Positions 52,575 through 63,872 of a stretch of 64,000 nucleotides of DNA are shown here, piece by piece. The notes under the pieces are model-generated. The model was not told the DNA's origin. It searched no databases and was given only the letters and a program-made list of their open reading frames with translations. Both the position numbers and the translations under genes were made by a program. Numbering within the stretch: the first letter of the stretch is position 1; each line of letters opens with the position of its first letter. The DNA is taken from the NCBI RefSeq assembly GCF_000220395.1, contig NW_004085885.1:186001-250000 (forward strand). Direction: 5' to 3'. Source of the stretch: Ichthyophthirius multifiliis (lineage: Eukaryota; Ciliophora; Oligohymenophorea; Hymenostomatida).

Positions 52575-54693
52575 TAAATAATGGCAACAAATTAAATAAT
52601 TTTATTTTGTACATATTAATATGGAAGTTACTATTTTTTAATTTCTTCATAAAAAGGTTATGGATCTATGAAATAAATTTCATCAAAATATTTTGAGTTT
52701 AATTTTACACATTAGGAAGTAAGAATAAAGAATTGCTTTTTTATAATATTTATAAACATTATTTTATTGATTTTTAAGGTATAATTACTTCATAAGGATC
52801 ATTTGTGTTTTCTTTCGGTTTTGAAATATCAGAAGTTTCAGATTTTTTAAATTCTATTTGAATTTCTTGGATTACATCATTATTGTTATTAATATTATTA
52901 TTTATGTTATTATTTATATTAAATTAATTATTAGTATTAATATTGCTATTTTTAATATTATTTGTGTTATTATTAATACAATTATTTATACCATTATTTA
53001 TATAATTATTTATATTATTAAAATTTACATTATTAAAATATTTATTATTATTGCTTTGATTTTATTTATTTCCCATTTATTTCTAATATTTTTAATTAAT
53101 TATATTTTTAGTAAATGAACTAATTTATTTCTGAATTTCTTCAGTATTTTTATGTTACATATTTAAGCTTTTATATATTTGATTATTAAAATATTATTTC
53201 TAAGGGGTTTTAAAATTACTAAACATTATAATCCCATTATCAACTTTATTTGAATTTAATATTATCTAATTTGATTCGTTAAATTAATTTATTTACATGT
53301 TTGTATTTTGAGTATTTTCTTTTTCAGAAGATATTATATTAAACAAATCATCACAACATAAATTTGTCCGTAATTTATTATTGTTGTTTGATAATAATTC
53401 TCCATATAGCTAAATTAGTTATCCTGTCTAGGATTTATTCTTAATATCTGTATAAAACCCTTTATTTTTTTAAAAAATATTAATTATTTCATATATAGTT
53501 TATAATATTATATTTTTATAAGCTTTATTTTTAACTTTCTAACTGTTTAGATGAATTAATATTTATTTATGATAACTCTATATATTGTTAGTGTTCTTAA
53601 CATAATTAGTTAATTTTATTTTCCAACCTAATATTTTCTTATAAAAGCTTATCTTTTTATTCTATTATTTGAGTATATTAAATTTAAAATTATTTTAATT
53701 CATTTTAAATAGACTAATTTTAATCCATTTATACTTTTTATTATTCTATATTTTTTATAAAAAATATTTATTACATTTTAATTATCGTTTAAGGTTTTGT
53801 TCATTTTTATAAGATACTTTTTCTTTTTATTCTATTTCCGTAACTTTTTCTAATAATTCTTTTTTATTATTTTGTATTTCTTTCTCTAAATCTTTTATTT
53901 ATAATAATAACAATTCATTTGAAACAAATGGCCTATTTTCTTCACGTATATTAGTCTTTATATGATAAAAATATATAATAATTATTTAGATTTTTAAAAA
54001 TAAATACAATATCTATTAATCTTTGATTACTTTATTATTATTAATTAATTAATTTTTAATTTTATTGAATTAATTAATCATTTTTACGTTCTAATATTGT
54101 GCTTTCATTTATAATTTCTACATTTTAATTATTTACATAATGTAGTCTTTTCTTTAACAAAAAATTAAATAAAGAAATAAATAAATAAAAATGTAAAAAA
54201 AATATATTAATTAATTTTTTTTTAAATACTTAATATTCTTCTAAGCATTATTCTTTAAATTCAATTTATTTTTATAAATTGTCTTGTAAATGCATTTAAT
54301 TTTCCATTTCTTATATAAATTAAAATCTTTATTCTTATAATTTATCTAATAAAAGAACTTTTTTTATATTAAAATAATATGTTCTTATTTTCAATAAAAA
54401 TAAAATTAAAATTAATACATCCTAAATCTAGAAATATTTTTAATTATTATTCTTTATTTACAATCTCATTTACTGCTAACTCAAATTCAACTATTATAAA
54501 ATTTAATATTTTTAAGTTAAACTTTTTTTATATTTCTTTCTTTACCTTATAATTCCTCTTCACTTACTCCATTTTATAATCTTTGTGTAATAAAAGAAAT
54601 TTAAGAGGCCGTTTACAAAGTATTTAAAAATCTTCTAATTTCTATTTCTTCTTCTTCTAATTTATTTAAACTTTTATTAAGTTCGTTTTCCAT
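52575..54693 (-). CDS. Coiled-coil protein with poly-Asn tract
   Basis: ATG at 54693: MENELNKSLNKLEEEEIEI opens a helical N-terminus (RRFLNTLQTASQISFITQRL). The gene continues with coiled-coil exons (ELLLLQIKDLEKEIQNNKKE, LLEKVTEIEQKEKVSYKN). An Asn/Ile-rich homopolymer region follows at about 52870-53070. The end is more ordered: FKKSETSDISKPKENTNDPY and KYFDEIYFIDPQPFYEEIKK. The stop was not fixed; the frame remains open past 52575, so the given end is approximate. Several 40-90 nt introns are present. No catalytic motif. Probably a structural or cytoskeletal protein. Confidence 0.5.
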
Positions 54694-54969
54694 ATTTTTT
54701 GAAATAAATAGAAAAATATTAAGTATTTATAAATTTTAATATCAATTTATTAATAAAATATTTAATAAAAATATTTTAATTTGAAATTTAAAAATTTATA
54801 AAAGGCACTATTAAAAATAAATAAAATTTTTATTATTTTATTAGTTTATAATTTTAAATAAAAAAAAAAAGAAATAAAAAAAAAATATTTTTATTGATAA
54901 TTTATAAAAATTATTTTATTATATATATATATTCATATATATATTCATTATATATAATAAATACAAAAA

Positions 54970-56429
54970 ATGAATTAATTACAACTTACTAACAAAAGAA
55001 TAGTATCTCCATACACTTATTTTAAAAATTTCAATAAAATGGCTGAAGAAACTAAATTTTATGAAAAAAGTGAAAATGCAAGATTTTTTTTAACTGATTA
55101 TAAATTTTATTCTTTTAATAAAATAAAAATACCAAAATTTATGGAAGAATAAAAAAAAAAATAGTTAGAAAATAAAGATACAGATTTAAGAAGATAATCA
55201 ATTATAGATTACGAAGAAACTCAAATACAAAAAGAGAATGGATGAATTAGTAAAAATAATGCGAGAAAACCAAGTAAAAGAACAAAATTTAGTCTTTAGA
55301 TATAAAACAGTAATACCATAAATAATAAGTAATAGTGATTAAATCGATTTTATAGATAATTAGTAAAAAAAATATTTTTCAATTTCAAGATAGTAAATGT
55401 CAGAAATAAATAAACAATAAAAAAGCATAGAAAAACATTAAAATTTACTCAAATAAAAAAAAAAAATTACATATAAAAGAATAAATAGTATAGGAAATAA
55501 CAATAATTATCTTTTGATTGAAAATAAATACAAAATGAACTTGATTAACATAAATTATGCAATAAACTATGAGTAAGTAAATTTTAGATAGGAAAAATGT
55601 TACTTTAAGGAAGATACTAAGTTCTATTCCTATTAAAAAGTTGGAAAATATACTAGAAAAGAAAAAGGTTGGCTTTTAAGAACTATTATAAGACAAAGAA
55701 AATATTAAGTTTTTTTCAAAATTAAACAAACAAATTAAACCTAAATCTATGCTTCATCATTAATATTAAAACTTGTCTCCATATTATGATTAATATGATC
55801 ATTTTTTTGATGAAATAGAAAAGAAAAAAGAACGGAAATATTGCTTTTTAAATACTGAAAGTGATTTTAAATAAACATAATAGAATCACTCTATTAATAC
55901 TTTAGTAGGATAGAAAGATTTAAATTAAACTAATTCTATTAGTATAGGAGGAGATAATTAATAAAAAAAATTTCAAAAACTTAGTTAACCAAAATTAAAT
56001 AGTTAACATAATTAAAATAATAATATTAATAATTCTCCTGAATAGAAAATTTTTATGAAAAATTCTTAATAGATAACAAAATATATTCAAAAAAAATATA
56101 ATTATAATAATAAAAAAAATAATGATGCTTATTCGGAAAAAAAAAATAACTTTTTAAAAACATATTCAGTTTAAAATAATTTAAAGAATCTTTTTAGTGA
56201 ACAAAGTGAAAGTTAATCTTTTAAAAAATAGTATACGGAAATAAGCGAAACAAATAATAAGGCTAGAAATTTAACTAACTCTTAGAATAAATTTTATGAA
56301 TATGATAAACATTTTAATAATACGTATATTAAAAATAAAGGTATTTAACTTTAATTGAGTAAAGTCGTTTAAGATTAAAATGATTAGTTTCAAAATAAAA
56401 TAAAATAATATATTTAAGATATTTATTGA
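54970..56429 (+). CDS. Hypothetical Asn/Lys-rich protein with an apparent one-base frameshift
   Basis: ATG at 54970 gives NKRIVSPYTYFKNFNKMAEE and continues to RRQSIIDYEETQIQKEN, then meets TGA at about 55246-55248. Skipping one base in the A run at 55229-55233 restores the frame as MDELVKIMRENQVKEQNLVF. This then splices over an intron at 55573-55609 (phase 2) to SSIPIKKLENILEKKKVGF and KKKERKYCFLNTESDFKQ, ending at TGA 56427-56429. No family recognised; no membrane span. The shift may be a sequencing or assembly error, a true mutation, or two overlapping genes with the second starting at the ATG at 55238. Either way both parts look coding. Confidence 0.55.
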
Positions 56430-56711
56430 TTTGTTTTTGTATATGAATTTATATAAATTTTTGTTATTTATTGTTTTTAAAAAATAGAATATATAAATAG
56501 ATAAGATTTATTTGATTACTTATTATTATATTAAAATTCAATTCAAATTATCATTTTTTAAAAATTTTATTATTTTTATTATATATAAATAATATAATAA
56601 AATAAATATTATATAAAATTATAATATTTATTTTCTTATTTAAATTTTTTAAAAAAAACTTATAAATTTAAAAAAATATTTAAATTATATATTATAAAAA
56701 AATAGAAATCA

Positions 56712-59700
56712 ATGTAATCTATTTTTAATTATGATGATGGTGGAAACATTTCAAAAGTATACAATAATTTTCAGGCTAAATAAATACAAATTTAATTATA
56801 AAGTTAAAAAAATTCAATTGCAAATAGTGAATTATCATTACCGACTCCATAATAAAAATAATCAATAAAAATAAAATAAATTGTTTTAAATATATAAAAT
56901 TTGCTCAATTAATAATAAAACATAAACTGCAATAATTATTTTTAATAAGTAAATTCTTTATAATAACAAAAAAAGAAATTTAAAGATGCTTAATTTTATC
57001 CAAAAAGTTCATCTTTAGGTTAAAAATTTCAAAAAAGAAAAGACATTGAATGGAAAAGAATAGTTTATAAAAATAAAAATATATTTTCAGAAAAATTAGA
57101 TTTTAAATTTTAAAAAGGATAATTAGATAATGATCATTTTATTTTTGCTATCTCTTGCCTTTTTTAAAGATAAAATTTAATTAAAAGACTTTTTTAATTA
57201 CCATATTATTTGTCCTACGGAATACATTGTATATGGATTAATATAAATGGATAATGGAATCCTATTTTAATAGGTTTATAATATATATATATACATTATA
57301 TGTATATAATTTTTTTACAGATGATTTTTTACCATATTTAAAGGATAATTAAAATTATTTATTCTGTTATTAAAATAATCATTTTTGGCCAAGTTTACTA
57401 GAAAAAGCTTATGCTAAAGCCTATGGTAGCTACCAAAATATTGAAAAAGGAAAATGGTATAAAACATTAACAGATTTAACTGGGTCTGGGTATTATTTAT
57501 ATTAATAAAATGAAAAAAATTAAATTTAAGAAAAATTCTAATATGAATTATGGGAAAATATTTAAAAAGCTATAACTAATTAGTAAATTATTTGTTGTAC
57601 AAGTAATAGTAATGAATAGGGTTTAGTATAAGGTAGAAACTATTAAATTATTGATATGAGATATATAAGTTTAAACAATAATAGAAAATTAAAATTTATT
57701 TTATTAAGAAATATATTTGAGTAGTATTTTTTTAATTTTTATAGAAGTAATATTTTTTTTTTTAGATAGTCTTAATGGATTCCTTTAAAAGATAGTGTTT
57801 TGTTTTAAAATGAAGTATAAAGTTAACTTCCTAAAGGATAATATGTTGGAGACTTTTGGATTGAATATGATAATATGATAAAATATTTCAATGAATTCTG
57901 TGTTTCTTTAATTCAAGATGAATATTTTTATAATAGTTTATAAATTAATTTAGAAAATAATGGAAATATAAACTAAAAAATAATAAAATTATAAATAAAT
58001 AATTAAACTAAAGCATATATACAAATTCATTAAATAGACGAGAGAATTAATTAAGAAGAATATAAATATTCTTTTTTAATGTATTTATAGCTAAAATTAT
58101 TAATAATAATAAAAATATTAAATATATTAATTCTTTATGTTCAGATTAAAGAAACTTTGTAGTAGAGCATAATTTTGAAGTCGGTTAATATATTATTTTT
58201 ATTGAAGTTATTTGGCTTTAAAATATTGCGAGACAATTTGTTATAAGTAAGGTTAAAAGAATAAAATATATAAAAAACAATAAAAATCAATTAATATTTA
58301 ACTAATAATATTAAATAAAATAATATAATATAATATAATATAATTAAAAAATAAAATAAAACAAAAAAATATAATAAATAAAAAATAAAATATAAAATAT
58401 AATAAAATAAAATAAAACTAACATAATAAATTAAAATAAAATATAATATAATACTTACATATATTAAAAGGTTCTTATAGCGATTAACATTTAACTCTCA
58501 ATGAATTGTAAGATAATTAAAATCTAATAGAAATTTAAAAACACATTTTAAGAAGTTTTACTTTAGAAACTCAATAACTATAATTATTAAAGCATAAATA
58601 AGGATAAATTTGTAGAGTATAAATTGCTGGGTCTTATTTTTATTTTGTTTAAAATATAAGTTAGACATCTTTAATAAAATAAAAAATAACCATAAATTAA
58701 GTAGATGGCTTTGATTTTGTTGAAGATTATGGAATAAGTAAAAAAAAGTATAAAATAACTTAAAATTTTTTTAAATTATAAAAAAATAGAATAGAATTAA
58801 ATCCATTTCTATTTATTACCAAAAGAAGAAATAATTTTTTTATTTAGATTAAATTTCACACAAAATAATAAAGAAAAAGTAATTTCTATAGCCTTTGATA
58901 ATGGAAAATGTGATAGTATAAAAAAGAATAAAAATTTATAAAGCGATAGAAATGTTTTAAAATAACTAAATTATTTGAGTATAATTTAATCTGTAATAAT
59001 AAAAAAAAATGATGAAAATAATTGCATTAATAAAGATTTATAAATTCAAAATAATTTAGATAATAGCAAAAAATAAACTATGCAAAGATTAAGTTCTAGA
59101 AATTCTATTAATAGCAAAATTAGTTAATTCGATAGATAACCTATTATTAATAATATTAATGAAATTTAAAATTAGCAATAAAATTTAACATCTTAATAAT
59201 AGTTTATTAAAGTTACTGCTATTTCTAATTCTCACAATGATTAAGAACTAAATAATTTTTAAGTTTAGATTATATAAGAATATAAATGTATACATTTATT
59301 TACATGTATGATTAATATTATGTTTATTTTGAATATTTTAGTATGCTCTGCATTTAAAAAATGTCATTTCTTAGATATTTTTGGGTAATGCATTTTTATT
59401 TTCAATATTACTAGTAATGAAAAATAAGATATAGTTTAAGAAAATATGTTTAAAGTTTCTACTATTATTATATCTTTTAGTTTAATACTAGATTATATAT
59501 GGGTTAGGGATCTTTATTTTCTTGGAAAATATATAAATTAAATTTAAGAATTTGATATTTTTTAATTTAATGAATTATATATATAGAAGATAATTTATTT
59601 TTCAGTAATTTCAATTATTTTAATAAAAGTAAATTTATTTTATAATATTAATAAACATCTTATAATTAGAAAAAATTAAATTAAAAAAAAGGTTATTTAT

Positions 59701-59844
59701 TTGATACTTTTGTTAAGATTTATTTTTAATCATGATGAAGAAATTAAATAATATAAAAAGATATATTAAGTAATTTTATATTATATTATTTTTTCTTTTC
59801 TTTTTTTTATTATTCTATATTTTTTTAATAGATTGCTTTTCTGA
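56712..59844 (+). CDS. Calpain-like protein, catalytically dead by sequence, with C-terminal membrane spans
   Basis: ATG at 56712, best read as one multi-exon gene to TGA at 59842-59844. After a Gln-rich N-terminus comes a calpain CysPc-type domain: IEWKRIVYKN, GQLDNDHFIFAISCLFQRQ, GIHCIWININGQWNPILIDDFLP, FWPSLLEKAYAKAYGSYQN and LTDLTGSGYYLY. The catalytic Cys block (G-x-L-G-D-C-W) reads GQLDNDHF with no Cys. The His block reads GLVQGRNYQIID with no His. The Asn block keeps LLRN. A C2-like/calpain domain III follows (YIQIHQIDERINQEEYKYSF, then VEHNFEVGQY). After an intron of about 220 nt come a further soluble part and four hydrophobic segments (INIMFILNILV, VSTIIISFSLILDYIW, IIYFSVISIILI, VILYYIIFSFLFFIILYFF). 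Whether the membrane part belongs to the same transcript is inference. Confidence 0.65.
58250..58470 (+). repeat. A/T pentamer-rich intron of the calpain-like gene
   Basis: Low-complexity DNA built from TATAA and AAATA units (about 58315-58455) between the domain-III-like exon and the next exon starting GSYSDQHLTLNEL. GT at about 58246 and AG at about 58470 fit an intron. Confidence 0.6.
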
Positions 59845-60078
59845 TAAATAAATGAATTATTAAGATTTCTTTTCTATTTAAAAAAATTATAATAATCATT
59901 TTTTTTTTTTTTATTTTTTTTTCTAACTTTTATATAAGATAAGTAAATTTTGTGTATAAAATGAGTTTAAAAAATATATTTTACAACATTAATATATAAA
60001 TTAAATTTAATATATAATATTAAAAAAAAGTATATTAAGTTATTTTAATTTACAAATTTTTTAATATATTTAAAACTT

Positions 60079-60345
60079 TCAGCGAGGATCGTCCCTTGAA
60101 AAACTTTTTTGCCAAAATACTTAAGATCTTCTACAGAGAAAATGATCATATCTAAGAGCTTTGCATTCTTTGTCAACTCCATCTGTAACGCAATATCTGA
60201 AATTTTAATGCTTTTTAAAACAGTCGCTTAATAAAACACATTCCATTAACATTTCTTTATCTTCTGTACATGCTTTTTTGTATTTTTCTTTACTAGGGCC
60301 AATTAATGAATCTACTGTTTCAAAAAATAAATTTATTTTATCCAT
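60079..60345 (-). CDS. Cytochrome c oxidase assembly factor Pet191/COA5
   Basis: Intronless 88-residue protein; ATG at 60345, TGA at 60079-60081. Cysteines follow the Pet191 pattern: ACTEDKEMLMECVLLSDCF, then a Cys in FRYCVTDGVDKECKAL and a final one in RYDHFLCRRS, i.e. twin CX9C-type spacing. The family motifs L-x-S-x-C-F and C-R-R are present, and the C-terminus QKSFSRDDPR matches the 'RFRG/DDPR' end. It has an N-terminal extension of about 20 residues compared with yeast and human forms. It acts in the mitochondrial intermembrane space in complex IV assembly and is probably imported through Mia40 by disulfide relay. In-frame TAA codons hide it from standard translation. Confidence 0.9.
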
Positions 60346-60692
60346 TTATTTTTTTGTTTTATTATTTTATTTTGGATGGAATTTTTAAAATAATAAAAAT
60401 ATAAGTAAAATTAAAAGGAACAAAATAAAAAAAAAGTAATATATATTTACTTTTGTAAAAAACTATAATTAATTATTATTTATTATAATGCATATGTAAA
60501 TAATTTTTTTTTAAATATTAAAGAAATTATAAATTGTTATTTTTCTAATTAAATAAATTATTAAATATGTAAATAAAATGATAAAATAAATATATTACAC
60601 ATATATAATAATATATAGTTATATTATATAAAACTAATTGAAAATATTTTAAAATAAACAATAGAATTTACAAAATGTAATATAAATTAAAT
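60346..60692. other. Intergenic
   Basis: 347 bp between the Pet191 start and the stop of the next minus-strand gene. AT-rich; nothing recognised. Confidence 0.45.
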
Positions 60693-61668
60693 TCAATAGC
60701 AAAATGAAAAATTTAAATTGTCTTAAAATGAATTTTAAATAATGTTTATAAATTCAAAAATAAATTAAGGTTTTTTTTATACAGCCATCCTAAATTCACT
60801 AAAGCAAATTTAAAAATTATCTTTTTAATTTACAAGTGTAAAAAATTCTTCGATTTCTTAATTTAAATTATCAAAATCTTTCGAATAAACTACAGCCTAA
60901 ATAAGATTTCTTAGTTCATTTTTATCTAAGAAACCATTATTATCTAAATCATATTATTAAAATATTAATTAAAGTTTTTCTTCGAGATTTTCACCATTTA
61001 AAATTGATAAATAACAAATAAAATCTCTAAAATCTATAAAGCCTGTATTTATAAAATCTAAAAAATTAATTATATTAGATGCAATTAAATTATTTATGCC
61101 ATTTAATTCACTAATTTTTATAACTTCTTAGTGTGTAAATTAACATAAATTTTTATTTTGAACTCTTATTATAGATAATTCTTTAAATTAATTATATATA
61201 TTATTAATTCTATTTTTATCAATGCTTGTTTTCATCATTAATTCTTATATTATTTAATATTTGTTATCCATTATTATTATCGGAAGGTCGTCAAATATAC
61301 GATTTTAGCATAGCTTTTTATGCATTGATAAGTCAAAAAGTAATAAGTTTAATTAAATTGAGTAAGCTTTATTTTATTATAATTCACTTTTTATTGCATT
61401 TTCAAATATTATTTAATTTAAGGTCTGCTTGTATCCGTTTTCTTTTATTAAAAATACTTCTAATGGACTTATTTTATAGGTTCTTTCTATCTATATTTTT
61501 TTTTAATACTAAAATTATATTTATTTTTATTTTTTTAATAACTTAAATAAGAGCTTCTAAAAGTGTATTATTTGTTGAAATTGTCAGTTTCTTATTTATA
61601 CCATCAGGATAACTTTTATAAAAGCAATTTAAAGATAGTTTTTATTGTTTTTAAGGTTTTTAAACCAT
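60693..61668 (-). CDS. EF-hand calcium-binding protein
   Basis: TGA at 60693-60695. The 3' 192 codons from the ATG at 61271 are one open frame. They contain ASNIINFLDFINTGFIDFRD (a degenerate EF loop), a canonical EF-hand QQYDLDNNGFLDKNELRNLI (D-x-D-x-N-G-x-L-D-x-x-E) and DFDNLNQEIEEFFTLV, ending SEFRMAV. The spacing recalls calcineurin-B-like/neuronal calcium sensor proteins. Upstream coding sequence continues in frame (IFENAIKSELQQNKAYSI, FDLSMHKKLCQNRIFDDL). A likely 5' exon starts at ATG 61668 with KSYPDGINKKLTISTNNTLL, which has a vague doublecortin/ubiquitin-like look. The start and introns (about 61490-61560) are therefore uncertain; 61271 is the conservative start. Confidence 0.65.
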
Positions 61669-61859
61669 ATATTATTTAATAATATCTTCTTTTTATATAA
61701 GATTTTCTATTATTTAATTTTTAAATATTTTTTTAATAAATAAGAAATATTATATAATTTATATTTACATATTATATCATTAAATTAATTCTAAATTTAA
61801 GTACAAAAATTAACATCAAAAGGTAATTAAGAGACATTTTTTAAGATAATAAAAGAATT

Positions 61860-63872
61860 TTAAAAAAATCTTAATAAACATTTATTAAATTTTATATTTC
61901 GGCTTCTAAAATAACGAAATCGACTTTATTTTTTAAAATATCTTTAAATAAATAATCTAAAGCTTGTTAAATTTTTACAAAAGTGCTAATATCAAGTATA
62001 TCAATAGCGTTTTTTTCATATAATTTTAAGTCATACTATTTAAACTTGTATAAATTTTAAATAAGGATATTTAAACATTCAAAAGCTCCTTTCATTATAT
62101 GAATTTGGTATGTTTGTTCATTAAACTAATAAACAATTTACATTATAACATCCTGTTACTTAAATTCGTAAAGCTAATCTATCAAAACTCTTTTAAAATC
62201 AATAAATTTAGCATATGTTTCTGGAAAAGAGAGCAGTTATTTAATGATTGAGAGACATTTTTCCTTTATTAAAGACTGCTTTTCATATAAATGCTTAAGT
62301 AATTCATTTAGAAAAATGTCGTTTTTGCAAATTTATACATGATATCCATTTTAAATGAGTTAGGAAATAATATCTAGTACTAATAAATGAATGTCTAGTG
62401 GGTATTATTACATATTCGTAAATATTTCTTTACAAAATAAAAGAAGGCCGTTTTCTATTAAAAACTGTGTCTAGAGAAAGTTTATTTTAGTGATTTCTAA
62501 AATACACTAAAGGCATATTTTTTTTATCCTATTAGAATTGTGTTGGAAAAGAATTTATATTAAATTTAGCCATATAAAGTAATTTTGTTCGTTTATGCTT
62601 ATATTTGGAAGTAAAAAAGTTAATGAGTTAATACAGTTGTAGGCTATATTTTCCTCTGTAGGAATATTTATGAGAATTTGGTTTACTATATTAGTCATTT
62701 CGGAAAGTATATTAATATCTTAATATACAGCTTATGTTTAGGGCATCGAATAGCCTGAAAGGATACTCAAAGTCCATGAATTATATTCGATTTGCGAATA
62801 ATTTTCGACAATATAAATTAAATTTTAGCCTAAAATATTATGTAGATTTTAAAGAATTAATTATTTTCGGATTTCGGGATTTCCTTTAGCCAGAAAACCT
62901 AAAAGAAGTACTGCTTAGCCTTAAATTTCAATTATGTCGTTATTTTGGTATAATTGGATTAAATTCGGGACTATTCCTTTGTTGAAAATTAAATACTAAT
63001 AATAGGTTGATGATTAACCATATTTAGAATTATGAGGAGTATTAGCTATTCTCGAACCTAAGGAAATTAAGGTTAGTATTTGAAGAGTCTTACATATTAT
63101 ATGCGGATTAGAATCATTTTAAAGTAAGAAAAAAGATATTCTTTTAATTAAAGAAAGCTCAACTATATCAAAAATTTTTATTAATAAATTCTATATGGTA
63201 AATCTTTCATGAGGAGTATTGAATATTCTTACTAATTCGAGTGTCTTTTTCAAAAATTCTAAGGCTTCGATTTGTTTTTAAACGTCTTCGGAAGAATGAA
63301 TACATTCGATTATATTTGAAAATGATGTTTCGTATATATATTCACATTCTTTAAGGAATTAAAGTTTAGTTATGTTTTATTTTTGTTGTTAATATGGAAA
63401 GTTTTATTCATAGGCGAAATAATTTTCACCTTAATTAAATGTTTACTCTAGTTATTAGAATTATGTGGTGCTTTTTGTTAAACATTCTAAGGCAGAGAAA
63501 TGAATATATTAACGTTATTCTAATAGAGAATTTTGTAATTCTTTTTGAGGAGATTTTTAGGATATGTAATGAGTTATATATTGCAAAAATTCTTCCCATT
63601 GGATTTTTCCGTCTTTGTTATTGTCTATTTATTATATTAATTAATTTATGTATTCATGCGATACTTGATTATCTTTTATTTTTATTTTTTATTTATTAAA
63701 ACATTATTTTACTTGAATACTTTTTTATGATGTCTGCTATTTCATTTTATGATAATTCCCCAGAATGATCAGTATCAATAATTGTAAATAATTTTCTTAT
63801 TTCATTTATTTATTCTTATGTAAATATATTTTTGTTTAATGAATCTTAATCTAAATCTTAATTGTTTTACAT
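61860..63872 (-). CDS. EF-hand + armadillo-repeat protein (importin-alpha-like superhelix)
   Basis: ATG at 63872. Two EF-hands: FTIIDTDHSGELSQNEIADI and, after a short intron, LIQQIDNNKDGKIQWEEFLQ; both loops keep the Ca ligands and position-12 Glu. From about 63360 a long alpha-solenoid follows, with ARM repeats such as KGIVPNLIQLYQNNDIIEIQ, GQAVLLLGFLAKGNPEIRKQ, NSWTLSILSGYSMPQ, YNCINSLTFLLPN and IKKICLQCILEITKIN. It resembles importin alpha, but no basic IBB domain precedes it; the EF-hand pair takes that place. The frame is uninterrupted from about 63660 to 61860 and has no TGA before the next gene, so the true 3' end must use an unresolved intron. Ca2+-regulated cargo or protein binding is a plausible but unproven role. 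Confidence 0.7.

Noticed and set aside
58520-58760. Alternative start of a separate membrane-protein gene downstream of the calpain domain
   Set aside because: Not excluded, but the exon starting at about 58471 continues the preceding frame over a plausible intron with no convincing ATG of its own, so one gene was preferred.
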